Shown: positions 27,138 through 36,675, counted from the first letter of the stretch. The stretch is DNA of 64,000 bases from JAUIIK01 sp963709995 (GCA_963709995.1 CAVPYN010000002.1:186001-250000), one strand, 5' to 3'. The notes: a model not told the origin generated them from the letters alone. Numbers and translations are program-made.

Positions 27138-28433
27138 ATGGCACAGATAAGCATCATCGGCTCCGGGTACGTCGGACTTGTCTACGGGGTAGCCTTTGCT
27201 GATCTCGGCAACGATGTCTACGGCGTTGACATCGATGCAGCAAAAGTTGACATGCTAAATGCCGGTGAGTGTCCGATCTATGAACCAGGCCTGCCCGAAA
27301 TACTTCAACGTAATTTGAGGTCAGGACGATTGCGGTTCACCACAAGTTACGCAGACTCGGTTCCGGGTTCGGAGTTCGTCTTCATCTGCGTTGACACCCC
27401 GTCAACAGCCACAGGCGAAGCCGACATGAGAGCGGTTCGTTCGGCGGCCGCCATGCTCGGACCTCATCTCCGAGATGGAGCAATCGTCGTTGACAAGAGC
27501 ACGATGCCGATCGGCTCCGCGGACCTCGTGTCGTCGATCATCGCCGAAAATGTGCCTTCGGACCGCAACTACTCGGTCATCAGCAACCCGGAGTTCCTTC
27601 GAGAAGGGAACGCTGTTGCCGACGTCTTCCATCCAGATCGAATCGTCCTGGGTACCGACAACGACGCGGCCGCGATTCGCCGTCTCAAGGAGCTTTACCG
27701 GGCACTGGATGCGCCGGTAATGGTGACTGACCGGCGCTCCGCCGAAATGATCAAGTACGCTTCGAATTCGTTCCTGGCGACGAAGATCTCATTCATCAAT
27801 GAAATGGCGCAGATTTGCGAGCGTGTCGGCGCCGATGTGACTGTGGTCGCGGAAGGTATGGGATACGATGAACGGATAGGGCCGCTCTTCCTCCAGGCAG
27901 GCGTGGGATTCGGTGGTTCCTGCTTTCCAAAAGACGTCAAAGCGCTCGCGCATATGGCGCACGAAGCCGACTGCCACCCTCAACTCCTTCACGCGGTAAT
28001 GGAGATCAACAACGATCAACGACGCCGGTTCGTCAAGCGGCTTCAGGATCACACCGGAGATCTCTACTCGAAAGAAATAGCTGTCTGGGGTCTCTCCTTC
28101 AAGGAAAACACTGACGACATGCGGGACTCTCCTGCAATTGACATAATCGGGATGATGCAGTCACGCGGCGCGCGAGTCCGCGCCTATGACCCAGCCGCCA
28201 GCGAACGCGCCTCGGAAGAACTGCCAAGAGTTACGGTCACGTCAAGCCCTTATGATGCAGTTGACGGGGCGGATGCGCTATGTGTTATCACTCCCTGGAA
28301 CGAGTTCAAGCACGCGAACATGGGTCGCGTTGTCGAGATCATGCGCAGGCCAATCCTGCTTGACGGTCGCAATATCTATGAGCCAGAGGAGATGAGGGGA
28401 CTCGGCTTTACTTATGTCGGAGTTGGGAGATAA
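27138..28433 (+). CDS. ugd: UDP-glucose/UDP-sugar 6-dehydrogenase
   Basis: NAD-dependent oxidation of UDP-glucose (or a related UDP-sugar) to the uronate. The N-terminal Rossmann motif is IIGSGYVGLVYGVAFAD. The catalytic Cys lies in GFGGSCFPKDVKALAH, and the third domain has LSFKENTDDMRDSPA. At 431 aa it is full length. UDP-ManNAc dehydrogenases share this layout, but VDTPSTATGEADMRAV and NPEFLREGNAV favour UDP-glucose. It follows the FecR-like gene and overlaps acpS by 20 nt. It probably feeds envelope polysaccharide. Confidence 0.9.
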   Translation: MAQISIIGSGYVGLVYGVAFADLGNDVYGVDIDAAKVDMLNAGECPIYEPGLPEILQRNLRSGRLRFTTSYADSVPGSEFVFICVDTPSTATGEADMRAVRSAAAMLGPHLRDGAIVVDKSTMPIGSADLVSSIIAENVPSDRNYSVISNPEFLREGNAVADVFHPDRIVLGTDNDAAAIRRLKELYRALDAPVMVTDRRSAEMIKYASNSFLATKISFINEMAQICERVGADVTVVAEGMGYDERIGPLFLQAGVGFGGSCFPKDVKALAHMAHEADCHPQLLHAVMEINNDQRRRFVKRLQDHTGDLYSKEIAVWGLSFKENTDDMRDSPAIDIIGMMQSRGARVRAYDPAASERASEELPRVTVTSSPYDAVDGADALCVITPWNEFKHANMGRVVEIMRRPILLDGRNIYEPEEMRGLGFTYVGVGR

Positions 28434-28842
28434 CGCCTACGCACCGCTCTGGGATCCCGAGGCTGCTGGCCCGATCGAAGTCGGCATCGATGTCATCGAG
28501 ATCGAACGTATCTCCAAGGTGCTGGAACGATATGGCGATCGTTTCCTCAATCGTATCTACACGCCTCGCGAGCGGGACCGATACGCCACCCGTTCAGCGG
28601 AACTGGCAGCGCGATTCGCCGCCAAAGAGGCGACGATGAAGACACTTGGCACTGGCATTCGAGGCGTTCGCTGGCGAGACATCGAGACGCTTCCAAATCG
28701 TCGGGGAAAGCCGATCCTCATACTGCATGACACCGCTGAAGCCCGGGCAAAGTTGCTCGGGTTTCGGCATTTCTCGATTTCAATCAGCCACACCCGCAGT
28801 GAAGCGACCGCGATTGTTGTCGCAACCAAGAACCGATTCTAG
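28414..28842 (+). CDS. acpS: Holo-[acyl-carrier-protein] synthase
   Basis: Transfers 4'-phosphopantetheine from CoA to ACP. The motifs are EVGIDVIEIERISKVLERYG, ARFAAKEATMKTLGTG (Mg and CoA site) and FSISISHTRSEATAIVVA. At 142 aa it is slightly long through an N-terminal extension of about 20 residues. The start overlaps ugd. The acpS stop TAG is part of the TAGGAG ribosome-binding site of nnr, so translation of the two is linked. Confidence 0.94.
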   Translation: MSELGDNAYAPLWDPEAAGPIEVGIDVIEIERISKVLERYGDRFLNRIYTPRERDRYATRSAELAARFAAKEATMKTLGTGIRGVRWRDIETLPNRRGKPILILHDTAEARAKLLGFRHFSISISHTRSEATAIVVATKNRF

Positions 28843-28848
28843 GAGATC

Positions 28849-30483
28849 ATGAGCAGCATAGTTACGCCCCAGACGATGCGCGATATCGATCGGACGTACC
28901 TGGAAGAGGGTACGAGCGAATCCGAGTTGATTCTCCGCGCCGCGAGCGAGATTGCGCACTACGTAGACAATGCAGCCCCGGAGAATCGCCAGCGCCCGCG
29001 TTCGGTCATCGCCGTAGCTGGACCCGGAAGCAATGGAGTCGACGCGATCGTTGCCGCCGCGTTGTTGGTCGAACGTGGTTGGAGCGCCAGTGCACTGCTC
29101 GTCCTGCGTAATGAACTGCCGGCTTTCCCGGCAGTTGAACAACACCTTTCCTCGATTGAGATTGTCGAAGAGATAGCTACAGCGGACGTCATATTGGACG
29201 GCATTTTCGGGAACTCCGAGCGAACTGACCTTCCCGAAGATGTCCTCAACACTGTGGGGGCGATCAACGCTGCCCGGTCTCAACTTGGCGTGACCGTCTT
29301 TGCGATTGATTGTCCCACGGGCACAAACGCCCTGACCGGTGAGACGGCTTCCGCAGTCGTGAGTGCAGACGTCACACTATGCATCTCTAACGCAAAAGTG
29401 GGGTTGCTCCGAAGACCGGCATCCGACCACATCGGCGAACTGGAGCTACTTGACATAGGGCTGCCAGTATTAACTCCCGACGCAGACGTTCGAGCAGTCA
29501 TGATCCAGCCTAATCTGGTGAAGACATGCCTTCCTCAACGGCGATCCGATGCACATAAATCAAGCGTTGGTGGGGTTCTGATTGTCGGAGGAGCCCCGAA
29601 TTACTTTGGTGCTCCGCGTCTCGCTGGCGAGGCGGCTCTTCGATCGGGAGCAGGCTACGTCGGACTCGCCGTCCCGCGTTCGATTGTGGCATCCATCGCA
29701 TCTGCAGTTCCGGAGATCGTCTTTCTCCCAACAACGGAGACTGACGGTCGAAAGTCAGCCGAAATCGTCCGCAAAGCCGTTGATGATCACGACCGCTATA
29801 GTTCCATCGTCGTCGGTCCCGGCCTGGGCTCTGATGAGGTGACCCGTGATCTGCTTCACAATCTTTTCGGAGTCCACGAAGAACAGCAGGAGACACAAGG
29901 CAGTTCGACCGTCTTTGGGATTCCACGCAGATCCACGCCGTCTCGTGTCACAGGAGATTCCCGGCTGAGCCGGATACCGTGGGTGATCGACGCGGATGGG
30001 CTCAACTGGCTTTCTGCACAAGACGACTGGGTCGCTCTACTGCGATCCAAGCGCTGTGTGCTAACGCCCCACCCGGGCGAGATGGCCCGCCTGCTTGGAG
30101 TCGACCAGTTTGAGGATGCGGCGGATCCCTGGGACGTGGCTCGAAGCGCGGCTGTCGAATGGGGGCAAGTCATCGTGCTCAAGGGTGGCTTTACCTGTGT
30201 CGCTACTCCTGATGGCTACGTATACGTTGCCCCGCGCGCAACCGTCGAGCTCGCAACTCCTGGGACTGGTGATGTCCTGGCAGGAATGATCGGCGCATTT
30301 CTGGCGCAGGGCTGCAGCCCGACCGAAGCGGCGACTCTGTCCGTCTATCTGGGTTCAATGGCTGGAAAGGACGCGAAGCGTCGATTCGGAGTCCGATCCG
30401 TGATCGCCAGAAACCTCATCGACGGGATTCCTCAGGCAATTGTTGGACTGGAGCAGGCCCGGCTGCAACGGAACTGGGACTGA
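28849..30483 (+). CDS. nnr: Bifunctional NAD(P)HX epimerase/dehydratase
   Basis: Repairs hydrated NAD(P)H. The N-terminal epimerase domain (YjeF_N; AVAGPGSNGVDAIVAAALL, DGIFGNSERTDLPED) is fused to the C-terminal ADP-dependent dehydratase. The latter has VLTPHPGEMARLLG and the ATP-site motif TPGTGDVLAGMIGAFLAQG. In the epimerase loop the usual GNNGGDG reads GSNGVDA, so that half may be weakened. At 544 aa it is a normal fusion. It follows acpS by 6 nt and precedes alr, a common cluster. Confidence 0.93.
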   Translation: MSSIVTPQTMRDIDRTYLEEGTSESELILRAASEIAHYVDNAAPENRQRPRSVIAVAGPGSNGVDAIVAAALLVERGWSASALLVLRNELPAFPAVEQHLSSIEIVEEIATADVILDGIFGNSERTDLPEDVLNTVGAINAARSQLGVTVFAIDCPTGTNALTGETASAVVSADVTLCISNAKVGLLRRPASDHIGELELLDIGLPVLTPDADVRAVMIQPNLVKTCLPQRRSDAHKSSVGGVLIVGGAPNYFGAPRLAGEAALRSGAGYVGLAVPRSIVASIASAVPEIVFLPTTETDGRKSAEIVRKAVDDHDRYSSIVVGPGLGSDEVTRDLLHNLFGVHEEQQETQGSSTVFGIPRRSTPSRVTGDSRLSRIPWVIDADGLNWLSAQDDWVALLRSKRCVLTPHPGEMARLLGVDQFEDAADPWDVARSAAVEWGQVIVLKGGFTCVATPDGYVYVAPRATVELATPGTGDVLAGMIGAFLAQGCSPTEAATLSVYLGSMAGKDAKRRFGVRSVIARNLIDGIPQAIVGLEQARLQRNWD

Positions 30484-30497
30484 CGGGGGCCGAGATA

Positions 30498-31709
30498 TTG
30501 TCGAGAGATCGCCTCAAGGAGATCACCTCCGGCACCTTTCTCAAGATTGACCTTGACGCCTATCGCGACAACCTGCATTTGGTTAGAGATCGCGTCGGCC
30601 CCGAGACTCATATCATGGCTGTGATCAAGGCAAACGCGTACGGGCATGGGGCCGTCGAATGTGCGGACGAAGCGTTGCGCGCGGGCTGCCGTTACCTCGG
30701 CGTAGCACGCATCGACGAGGCTCTGCATTTGCGTAATCATGGAGTTTCCGGCCCGATTCTCGTGATAGGCCCACCAAACAATGCACAGATCGACCTGGCG
30801 CTTTCCAACGATATCGCCCTTACTGTCGCAACTCCAAGAAGTAGCGAAGAGGTAATCGCTTCCGCCAGGCGCCTGGGGAAGCAGGCGGTCGTTCATCTAA
30901 AGGTCGATACTGGGTTGCGTCGCTACGGAGCGAAACCAGACGTCGCAATCGGTCTTGCGGCCCGACTGTCCAGAGCTGATCAGATCGAGCTGGAAGGCGT
31001 GTACACCCACTTTTCGTCGTCTGATGAACTGGATCCCGCGCCGACCCAGGCTCAAATACGCGAATTCGTAACCGTGACCGAAGAGATTCGCCGATGGGGA
31101 ATTCGCGTTCCTATGGTCCACGTCGCCAACAGCGCTGCGATCATGACTGGACTTCTCTCCTCCACGACGATGGTTCGCGCGGGAATCATCACCTATGGGC
31201 TCGATCCGAGTGATGAGGTCCCAGCCGCTCATGGGTGTCGACAGATCCTGTCGTTGTATAGCGTCACGACGAGGCGTTTCAACCTTCTACCCGGGGAAAC
31301 TGTTTCCTACAATCGCACCTACGAGGCGAATGTCGAGCATCCCGCGGCCGCGGTGCCGATCGGCTATGCCGACGGTATCGAGCGCCACCTTTCCAATGCA
31401 GGTTGGTTCACGATCGAGGGTGAACGGTGCCCGATCATCGGGCGCGTTTGCATGGATCAGACGGTGATACAGGTATCTGAACGCGTTCAGGAAGGAGATC
31501 TTGTCACAATCGTTGGCCCAGGTGATCGAGGTGAGATGACGGTCGCCGACCTTGCGAGAATCTGTGGCACGAACACCTATGAACCGGTCACCCGGATGGC
31601 TGCGCGAATTCCCCGCATCTTCGTGCGCGAAGGTGTCCCGTATCGCTGGTCGGTTCCGTTACTGGGCGAATCCGGGTTCCTGAACGTCGCAACAGATCAT
31701 GTCGCATAG
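30498..31709 (+). CDS. alr: Alanine racemase
   Basis: PLP enzyme making D-Ala for peptidoglycan. The PLP Lys lies in HIMAVIKANAYGHGAVE. RYGAKPD, GVYTHFSSSDE and the C-terminal GYADGIERHLSNAG and RVCMDQTVIQV (catalytic-loop region) are all present. It starts at TTG 30498 with GGGGG upstream; 403 aa. It is followed by a strong hairpin terminator at 31714-31735. Confidence 0.95.
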   Translation: MSRDRLKEITSGTFLKIDLDAYRDNLHLVRDRVGPETHIMAVIKANAYGHGAVECADEALRAGCRYLGVARIDEALHLRNHGVSGPILVIGPPNNAQIDLALSNDIALTVATPRSSEEVIASARRLGKQAVVHLKVDTGLRRYGAKPDVAIGLAARLSRADQIELEGVYTHFSSSDELDPAPTQAQIREFVTVTEEIRRWGIRVPMVHVANSAAIMTGLLSSTTMVRAGIITYGLDPSDEVPAAHGCRQILSLYSVTTRRFNLLPGETVSYNRTYEANVEHPAAAVPIGYADGIERHLSNAGWFTIEGERCPIIGRVCMDQTVIQVSERVQEGDLVTIVGPGDRGEMTVADLARICGTNTYEPVTRMAARIPRIFVREGVPYRWSVPLLGESGFLNVATDHVA

Positions 31710-31713
31710 GGAA

Positions 31714-31735
31714 AGAGGCGGCCGAAGCCGCCTCT
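31714..31735. terminator. Terminator shared by alr and the HTH regulator
   Basis: Perfect 9-bp stem AGAGGCGGC / GCCGCCTCT capped by a CGAA tetraloop. It lies 5 nt after the alr stop and 29 nt from the stop of the convergent HTH gene. T runs are short on both sides. Confidence 0.65.
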
Positions 31736-31763
31736 CCTGCACCGTCAGACCAATACTTAGGTC

Positions 31764-32285
31764 TTAGTCGTAGGATGTGCCCTGGTCGATGAGTTGCTCG
31801 ACGTCCTGAAGAACGACGAACGTCCGACCAGACATGTCATCACGAACGTAGTCGAGATGTTTCTCATCCATCCAACGATAGACGGTTGGACGAGTCACCT
31901 TCAACCGCAAGGCAGCCTGACCAATCGAAACCAGTTCAGACGGCTCGTAGGCACGATACTTTGCCATGGATATCATCCGGCCGAGTTCAGTCTCCCAGAA
32001 CGAACGCGGCACCTGATAGTCCTCGGCCATCGGAGCCCAGAACAAAAGCTGCAACACGGAATCGATGCGCTCATTGACCTGATCTCGCTGTTCGCGCAGA
32101 TCACCGCTTGCGAGCATCGCAAGCCGCTGGAGATCGTTGCCGAGGCGCCCCTGTCGAAGCTCCTCGATGTTGAGCGGGCGCTGAGCGCCTGGAAAAAGGC
32201 TGGACACCAGCCGATGATGCGCACTGTAGACCACCCTCAAGGCGTCGTCTATCGTGCTTTGCCACTGCGACACTGTCGCTTCCAC
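31764..32285 (-). CDS. Helix-turn-helix regulator with C-terminal excisionase-type HTH
   Basis: Likely transcription factor. The C-terminus (about residues 125-173) is a MerR/excisionase-type winged HTH: SIGQAALRLKVTRPTVYRWM, wing, then VVLQDVEQLID. The N-terminal about 120 residues are helical with no recognised ligand fold. I use GTG 32285 because AGGAG lies 5 nt upstream. The frame is open to TTG 32366, but that codon is the -35 box of this gene's own promoter. It is divergent from the ABC exporter pair and could regulate both. Confidence 0.75.
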   Translation of the reverse strand: MEATVSQWQSTIDDALRVVYSAHHRLVSSLFPGAQRPLNIEELRQGRLGNDLQRLAMLASGDLREQRDQVNERIDSVLQLLFWAPMAEDYQVPRSFWETELGRMISMAKYRAYEPSELVSIGQAALRLKVTRPTVYRWMDEKHLDYVRDDMSGRTFVVLQDVEQLIDQGTSYD

Positions 32286-32337
32286 GCCTGCTCCTTCCGC
32301 ATGGCGTACACCCTCTTCCCCCCTGTACGTATAATGG

Positions 32338-32366
32338 ATTGTAATCCTGAGTGTACGTTCCGTCAA
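32338..32366 (-). promoter_or_regulatory. Promoter of the HTH regulator with overlapping GTACGT repeats
   Basis: On the minus strand TTGACG (32366-32361) and TACAAT (32343-32338) are exactly 17 bp apart. GTACGT occurs at 32325-32330 and 32353-32358, in the initial transcribed region and in the spacer, about 28 bp apart. A related CGTACG palindrome is at 32393-32398. This looks like an autoregulated promoter with operator repeats. Confidence 0.7.
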
Positions 32367-32520
32367 GTAGATTTGTGAATATTAGATACGTTCGTACGAT
32401 TTGAACGTCCAGGGCATCGATTCGTGTATGCGATTGAATCAATCGGCTCGCCGGATTCCGTGTTGATCTTCTTTTTACGACATCCTTCGCATGCGACGCC
32501 ACGTAGGTCGGATGTACTGT

Positions 32521-32526
32521 TATACT
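32521..32526 (+). promoter_or_regulatory. Possible -10 element for the ABC exporter operon
   Basis: TATACT lies 38 nt before the TTG start. A convincing -35 box is not present at 17 bp. AAGGGG at 32551-32556 is the ribosome-binding site for the first ABC gene. Confidence 0.4.
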
Positions 32527-32564
32527 GATCGGTCGCATTCGCCGATTTCGAAGGGGTTTGTTCG

Positions 32565-34316
32565 TTGGGCGTTCTCTGGCGAGTCATCAGGTACCTTAGC
32601 AACTACAAAATGAACCTGGTCGTCGCCTACACATCGATGTTCATTGGCCTTGCGGCGATGCTGGCGGTCCCGAAGCTCATCGGGTACGTGATCGACGAAG
32701 GTATCGACAACGACAACAATGCGGTTGTTGTTTGGGGCTCCATTGCCATAGTTGCAGCCGCCGTCGCAACCGGGCTCTTCACCTATATACGCTCATATCT
32801 CTTCCAGGCGCTTGCTGAGCGCGTCGCCACCGACATGCGTGGTGAGTACTATCGAAAACTCCAGTCACTTAACTTCGCCTACTTCGATCGGTCTCAAACC
32901 GGTCAATTGATGTCCAGGGGCTCGGAGGACATCAATTCAATCCGGCGTTTCCTGATGTTTTCAATGCGCATGCTCGTCTACGGCACGCTGATGATGTTGG
33001 CCATCATCGTCTTGCTGTACCGTTCCAATCCGACGCTAGCGACGATTAGCCTTGCGGTTCTCCCTCTACTTGTCTTCACTGCCTATCGTTTCGGTCGTGT
33101 GATTCGCCCCAGGTTCCTCGCAATCCAGACGCAGTTTGGCGAGATGTCGAGCGTGATGCAAGAGAACCTGTCCGGAACTCGCGTGGTGCGGGTGTTTGCT
33201 CAGGAAGATCGCGAGATCAAACGCTTTGACGATTCACTCCGGACTCTCTACGACCGCCAGCTCGAAGCGATTCGCGTATGGTCGCGCTCATACCCCATCA
33301 TGACATTCCTTAATGAAGTGGCCATCGTCTTCATTCTCTGGTACGGCGGCCGGCTGGTCCTCAATGGGGACCTCAGTATCGGAACGCTCGTCGAGTTCAA
33401 CCTCTATCTCGCCATGCTCGCGATGCCGGTGCGCTCATTGGGCTGGATCGTAAACTCGATGGCCCGTGCAATTGCTTCCGGAGACCGGATCTTCGAAGTC
33501 ATAGACAGCGTTCCGGCGATACGCTCGCCCGAACATCCCGTACAACTTGAACACCCGCGTGGAGTTGTTGAGTTTGAGAACGTTTCGTTCACGTATCCCG
33601 GGACGACAACGCAGGTGCTTACTGACGTCAGCCTGACTGGCGTGCCTGGCAAGATCACGGCACTGTTCGGTCCAACCGGGGCGGGAAAGACAACCCTCAC
33701 CGCGCTGATTCCCCGGTTCTATGATGTTTCGTCGGGCAAGGTTACGATCGACGGCGTCGACGTGCGGGAGATCGAACTCGAGGAGGTACGGCGGCTCGTA
33801 GCCTTCGTGCAGCAGGATGTGTTCCTCTTCGGCAGGACGATCAAGGAGAATATCGCCTTCGGGCGATCCGACGCATCGGACGAAGAGATCGAGCGAGCTG
33901 CCCGGATTGCTGGCGCGCATGACTTCATCATCGAGCAGGCTGAGGGCTATGACACGGTTGTTGGAGAACGTGGCGTCAGCTTGAGCGGCGGCCAAAAGCA
34001 GCGCGTATCGATCGCCCGCGCCTTGTGCGCCGACCCTCAAATTCTGATTCTCGACGATGCAACCTCCAGCGTCGACACCGAAACAGAGTATTCGATACAA
34101 CAGGAACTCCGCGGCGCGATGGGCAATCGGACGACATTTGTCATCGCCCAGCGACTCGTCTCGTTGAAAGACGCCGACGAGATTTTGGTTCTGGATGAGG
34201 GCCGTATTGTCGAGCGCGGCGCGCACGATGAACTCGTCGCGCGTGGCGGTCTCTATTCACGCGTCTATGACCTTCAGCTTCGCGACCAGGAGGAGGTTGT
34301 GCGAGCCGCCGACTAG
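32565..34316 (+). CDS. Heterodimeric ABC exporter half-transporter with degenerate ATP site
   Basis: Six-helix ABC exporter domain (residues about 1-310) fused to a nucleotide-binding domain. Walker A is FGPTGAGKTT, the Q-loop FVQQDVFLFG and the signature LSGGQKQR. The residue after Walker B is Asp (LILDDATSSVD) rather than the catalytic Glu. The H-loop reads IAQRL instead of IAHRL. These changes mark the non-hydrolysing partner of heterodimers of the TM287/288 or BmrCD type. It starts at TTG 32565, 8 nt after AAGGGG. The partner gene follows after 18 nt. The substrate is unknown (drug, lipid or peptide). Confidence 0.9.
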   Translation: MGVLWRVIRYLSNYKMNLVVAYTSMFIGLAAMLAVPKLIGYVIDEGIDNDNNAVVVWGSIAIVAAAVATGLFTYIRSYLFQALAERVATDMRGEYYRKLQSLNFAYFDRSQTGQLMSRGSEDINSIRRFLMFSMRMLVYGTLMMLAIIVLLYRSNPTLATISLAVLPLLVFTAYRFGRVIRPRFLAIQTQFGEMSSVMQENLSGTRVVRVFAQEDREIKRFDDSLRTLYDRQLEAIRVWSRSYPIMTFLNEVAIVFILWYGGRLVLNGDLSIGTLVEFNLYLAMLAMPVRSLGWIVNSMARAIASGDRIFEVIDSVPAIRSPEHPVQLEHPRGVVEFENVSFTYPGTTTQVLTDVSLTGVPGKITALFGPTGAGKTTLTALIPRFYDVSSGKVTIDGVDVREIELEEVRRLVAFVQQDVFLFGRTIKENIAFGRSDASDEEIERAARIAGAHDFIIEQAEGYDTVVGERGVSLSGGQKQRVSIARALCADPQILILDDATSSVDTETEYSIQQELRGAMGNRTTFVIAQRLVSLKDADEILVLDEGRIVERGAHDELVARGGLYSRVYDLQLRDQEEVVRAAD

Positions 34317-34334
34317 GCAACTCGCGCTCGAGTT

Positions 34335-36149
34335 ATGGCACTAAATCCGCATCGCGGGGACGAAAAACTCTATGGCGAGCTGGATACCCGCATCCTGAGG
34401 CGTTTTCTACGTCTTCTCAAGCCGTACCGGGGCATCACGGTTGTAACCGTCCTCCTCATGGCGCTCACTGCCCTGGGAGATCTGGCGCTGCCCTTACTGT
34501 TCGGTTTGGCAATCGATGTCGTGGACCCTGGCACTCAACGGGAGATCTATGGACTCTCCGGTCAGGATGCGCTCAACCTGCTTGGCGTGATCTTTGCAAT
34601 CGTAATCCTCCTACGGCTCGTCACCTACAACCGGCAATTGTTCTACACATCGATGATTGGTCAGAAGCTCGTTTACGATCTTCGCAGCATGATGTTCAAC
34701 CATCTTCAGCGCCTTGGAATCCGGTACGTTGACTCCCGGGGCGTCGGTCGAGTTATGTCCCGGTTGCAAAACGATGTGTCCGTCATCGACATGTTGTTCA
34801 CTGAAGGACTGATCCGGGTTGCAACCGATCTGATACTGCTGGTTGGCATCATCGTGCTGATGCTGTTCCTCAACTGGCAATTGGCCCTGGTCGCTTTCGC
34901 CGTAATGCCGATCATGATCGGCGTCATGATCGTATGGAGGCGCTACGCGGTTGACATCTATCGCGAAGTCCAGCGCACGATTTCGATGGTGAATGGCAAT
35001 CTTGCCGAGTCGATCAACGGCATACGAATCATCCAGTCGTTTGCCCATGAACGAGAGAGCATCAAGGAATTCGATCGACTCAACAACGCCAGCCTCGATG
35101 CAAACATCCGGGCGTCGCGGCTGTCCGCGATCCTTTTTCCAACTGTCATGTTCGTCGAAGCACTGGCAACGGCGCTTGTGATCTACGTTGGCGGCCGGCT
35201 GGTGCTGGGAGGCAGCGCTTTCACCCTGGGCGAGTTGTTCACCTTCGTCGCCTACATCCAGCGCTTCTACGAACCGATTCGCGAACTGGCGATGCGATAC
35301 AACATGGCCCAACGAGCGATGGCCGCCGGAGAACGCATCTTTGAGGTGATGGACGCCAAGATTGAAATCAAGGACAAACCTGACGCGATCGAGTTACCCG
35401 CAGTCGACGGCCGCGTGACCTACAGTTCAGTTCGATTCGGGTATGGCGACGATGAGGTTCTTCATGGGATTGATCTGGACGTCAGCCCCGGCGAGTCGAT
35501 TGCATTCGTCGGCGAGACCGGTGCCGGCAAGTCTTCGATGATCAATCTGCTCGCGCGGTTCTACGACGTCTGGGACGGCTCGATAACAATCGACGGATAT
35601 GACGTCAGGGACGTTACCCAGCGATCTTTGCGCTCGCAACTTGGAGTCGTCCTCCAGGATGTCTACCTTTTTGGTGGATCAGTCGCAGACAACATCAAGT
35701 ACGGAAGGCCCGAAGCGACAATCGAAGAAGTCGTCGACGCCGCGCGGACGGTCGGCGCGCACGACTTCATTATGCGATTACCGGACGGTTATGACTCGGA
35801 AGTGCACGAGCGAGGAAGCGTCCTGTCGGTCGGCCAGCGCCAGCTTCTTTCATTCGCGCGGGCTCTGCTGGCTGATCCGAAGATCATCATTCTCGATGAA
35901 GCCACCTCTAGCGTCGACACCGAAACGGAAATACTCATCCAGAATGCTCTGCGTATTCTGCTCAAAGGTCGAACCGCATTTATGATTGCCCATCGCCTGT
36001 CAACCGTAACCGAGGCGGATAGGGTCGTCGTGATGCATAACGGCGAGGTCGTTGAAATCGGAAGCCACGATGAACTCATCACGCATCGAGGGATCTACTA
36101 TGATCTCTACACGATGCAGTTCCGTGACGAGGAAATCGCGGCGGACTAA
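34335..36149 (+). CDS. Heterodimeric ABC exporter half-transporter with catalytic ATP site
   Basis: Partner of the preceding gene: membrane domain followed by an NBD with Walker A GETGAGKSS, a complete Walker B with catalytic Glu (IILDEATSSVD) and H-loop IAHRLSTV. Its signature is altered to LSVGQRQ. One composite site (this Walker motif with the partner's LSGGQ) is therefore intact and the other is degenerate, as expected for an asymmetric exporter. It is 604 aa, starting at ATG 34335. The operon starts opposite the HTH regulator. Confidence 0.92.
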   Translation: MALNPHRGDEKLYGELDTRILRRFLRLLKPYRGITVVTVLLMALTALGDLALPLLFGLAIDVVDPGTQREIYGLSGQDALNLLGVIFAIVILLRLVTYNRQLFYTSMIGQKLVYDLRSMMFNHLQRLGIRYVDSRGVGRVMSRLQNDVSVIDMLFTEGLIRVATDLILLVGIIVLMLFLNWQLALVAFAVMPIMIGVMIVWRRYAVDIYREVQRTISMVNGNLAESINGIRIIQSFAHERESIKEFDRLNNASLDANIRASRLSAILFPTVMFVEALATALVIYVGGRLVLGGSAFTLGELFTFVAYIQRFYEPIRELAMRYNMAQRAMAAGERIFEVMDAKIEIKDKPDAIELPAVDGRVTYSSVRFGYGDDEVLHGIDLDVSPGESIAFVGETGAGKSSMINLLARFYDVWDGSITIDGYDVRDVTQRSLRSQLGVVLQDVYLFGGSVADNIKYGRPEATIEEVVDAARTVGAHDFIMRLPDGYDSEVHERGSVLSVGQRQLLSFARALLADPKIIILDEATSSVDTETEILIQNALRILLKGRTAFMIAHRLSTVTEADRVVVMHNGEVVEIGSHDELITHRGIYYDLYTMQFRDEEIAAD

Positions 36150-36213
36150 GTCACGACCACGTAGGGCACGTCGGCTGCTATCAGCCCGATTTTGATACCG
36201 CGGAGACATCCCG

Positions 36214-36651
36214 TTGCCAAGGAAGATTCCGGTCAAACCACTGAGCGATTTCCCTCCAGGCTCCCGGACCGTCATCGAGGTCGGGCGACAATCTATCGGT
36301 GTGCTCAATGTCGATGGCAGTCTATTCGCATTGCGCAACCACTGTCCTCACCAGGGCGCGCCACTCTGCCTCGGAAGAATCTCCGGCACAACCATAGCGG
36401 GAGCGCCCTACGAGTACGTCTACGGGCGCGAGAACGAGATCATCACCTGTCCCTGGCATGGTTGGGAGTTCGAGATCGCTACCGGCAAATCGGTGTTCAA
36501 TCCGCACCGCGTCCGTGTGCGCCGCTATGATGTAACTGTCGAACGCGCGCGCGCCGATGCCGAGGATGTCTGGTTCGAGGGTGAAGAGGATCCAGTCATT
36601 CCAACCTATGAGGTCACCGTCGAGAACGAATGGGTCGTCGTCCACGTCTAA
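36214..36651 (+). CDS. Rieske [2Fe-2S] ferredoxin-like protein
   Basis: Electron carrier or redox subunit. The cluster ligands are in HCPHQGAPLCLG and TCPWHGWEFEIATG, the two C-x-H/C-x2-H boxes. The boxes are about 32 residues apart, longer than the usual 15-17, with an insert containing GAPYEYVYGREN. No catalytic oxygenase domain is present, so it is a small stand-alone protein (145 aa). It starts at TTG 36214 behind GGAG. It lies 24 nt before the amidohydrolase, which suggests a shared catabolic role. Confidence 0.88.
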   Translation: MPRKIPVKPLSDFPPGSRTVIEVGRQSIGVLNVDGSLFALRNHCPHQGAPLCLGRISGTTIAGAPYEYVYGRENEIITCPWHGWEFEIATGKSVFNPHRVRVRRYDVTVERARADAEDVWFEGEEDPVIPTYEVTVENEWVVVHV

Positions 36652-36675
36652 AAGTAGAGATGGAGCGGGCACGGA

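Noticed and set aside
32286..32366. N-terminal extension of the HTH regulator to TTG 32366
   Set aside because: The codon lies in the -35 box of the gene's promoter and a strong ribosome-binding site precedes GTG 32285.
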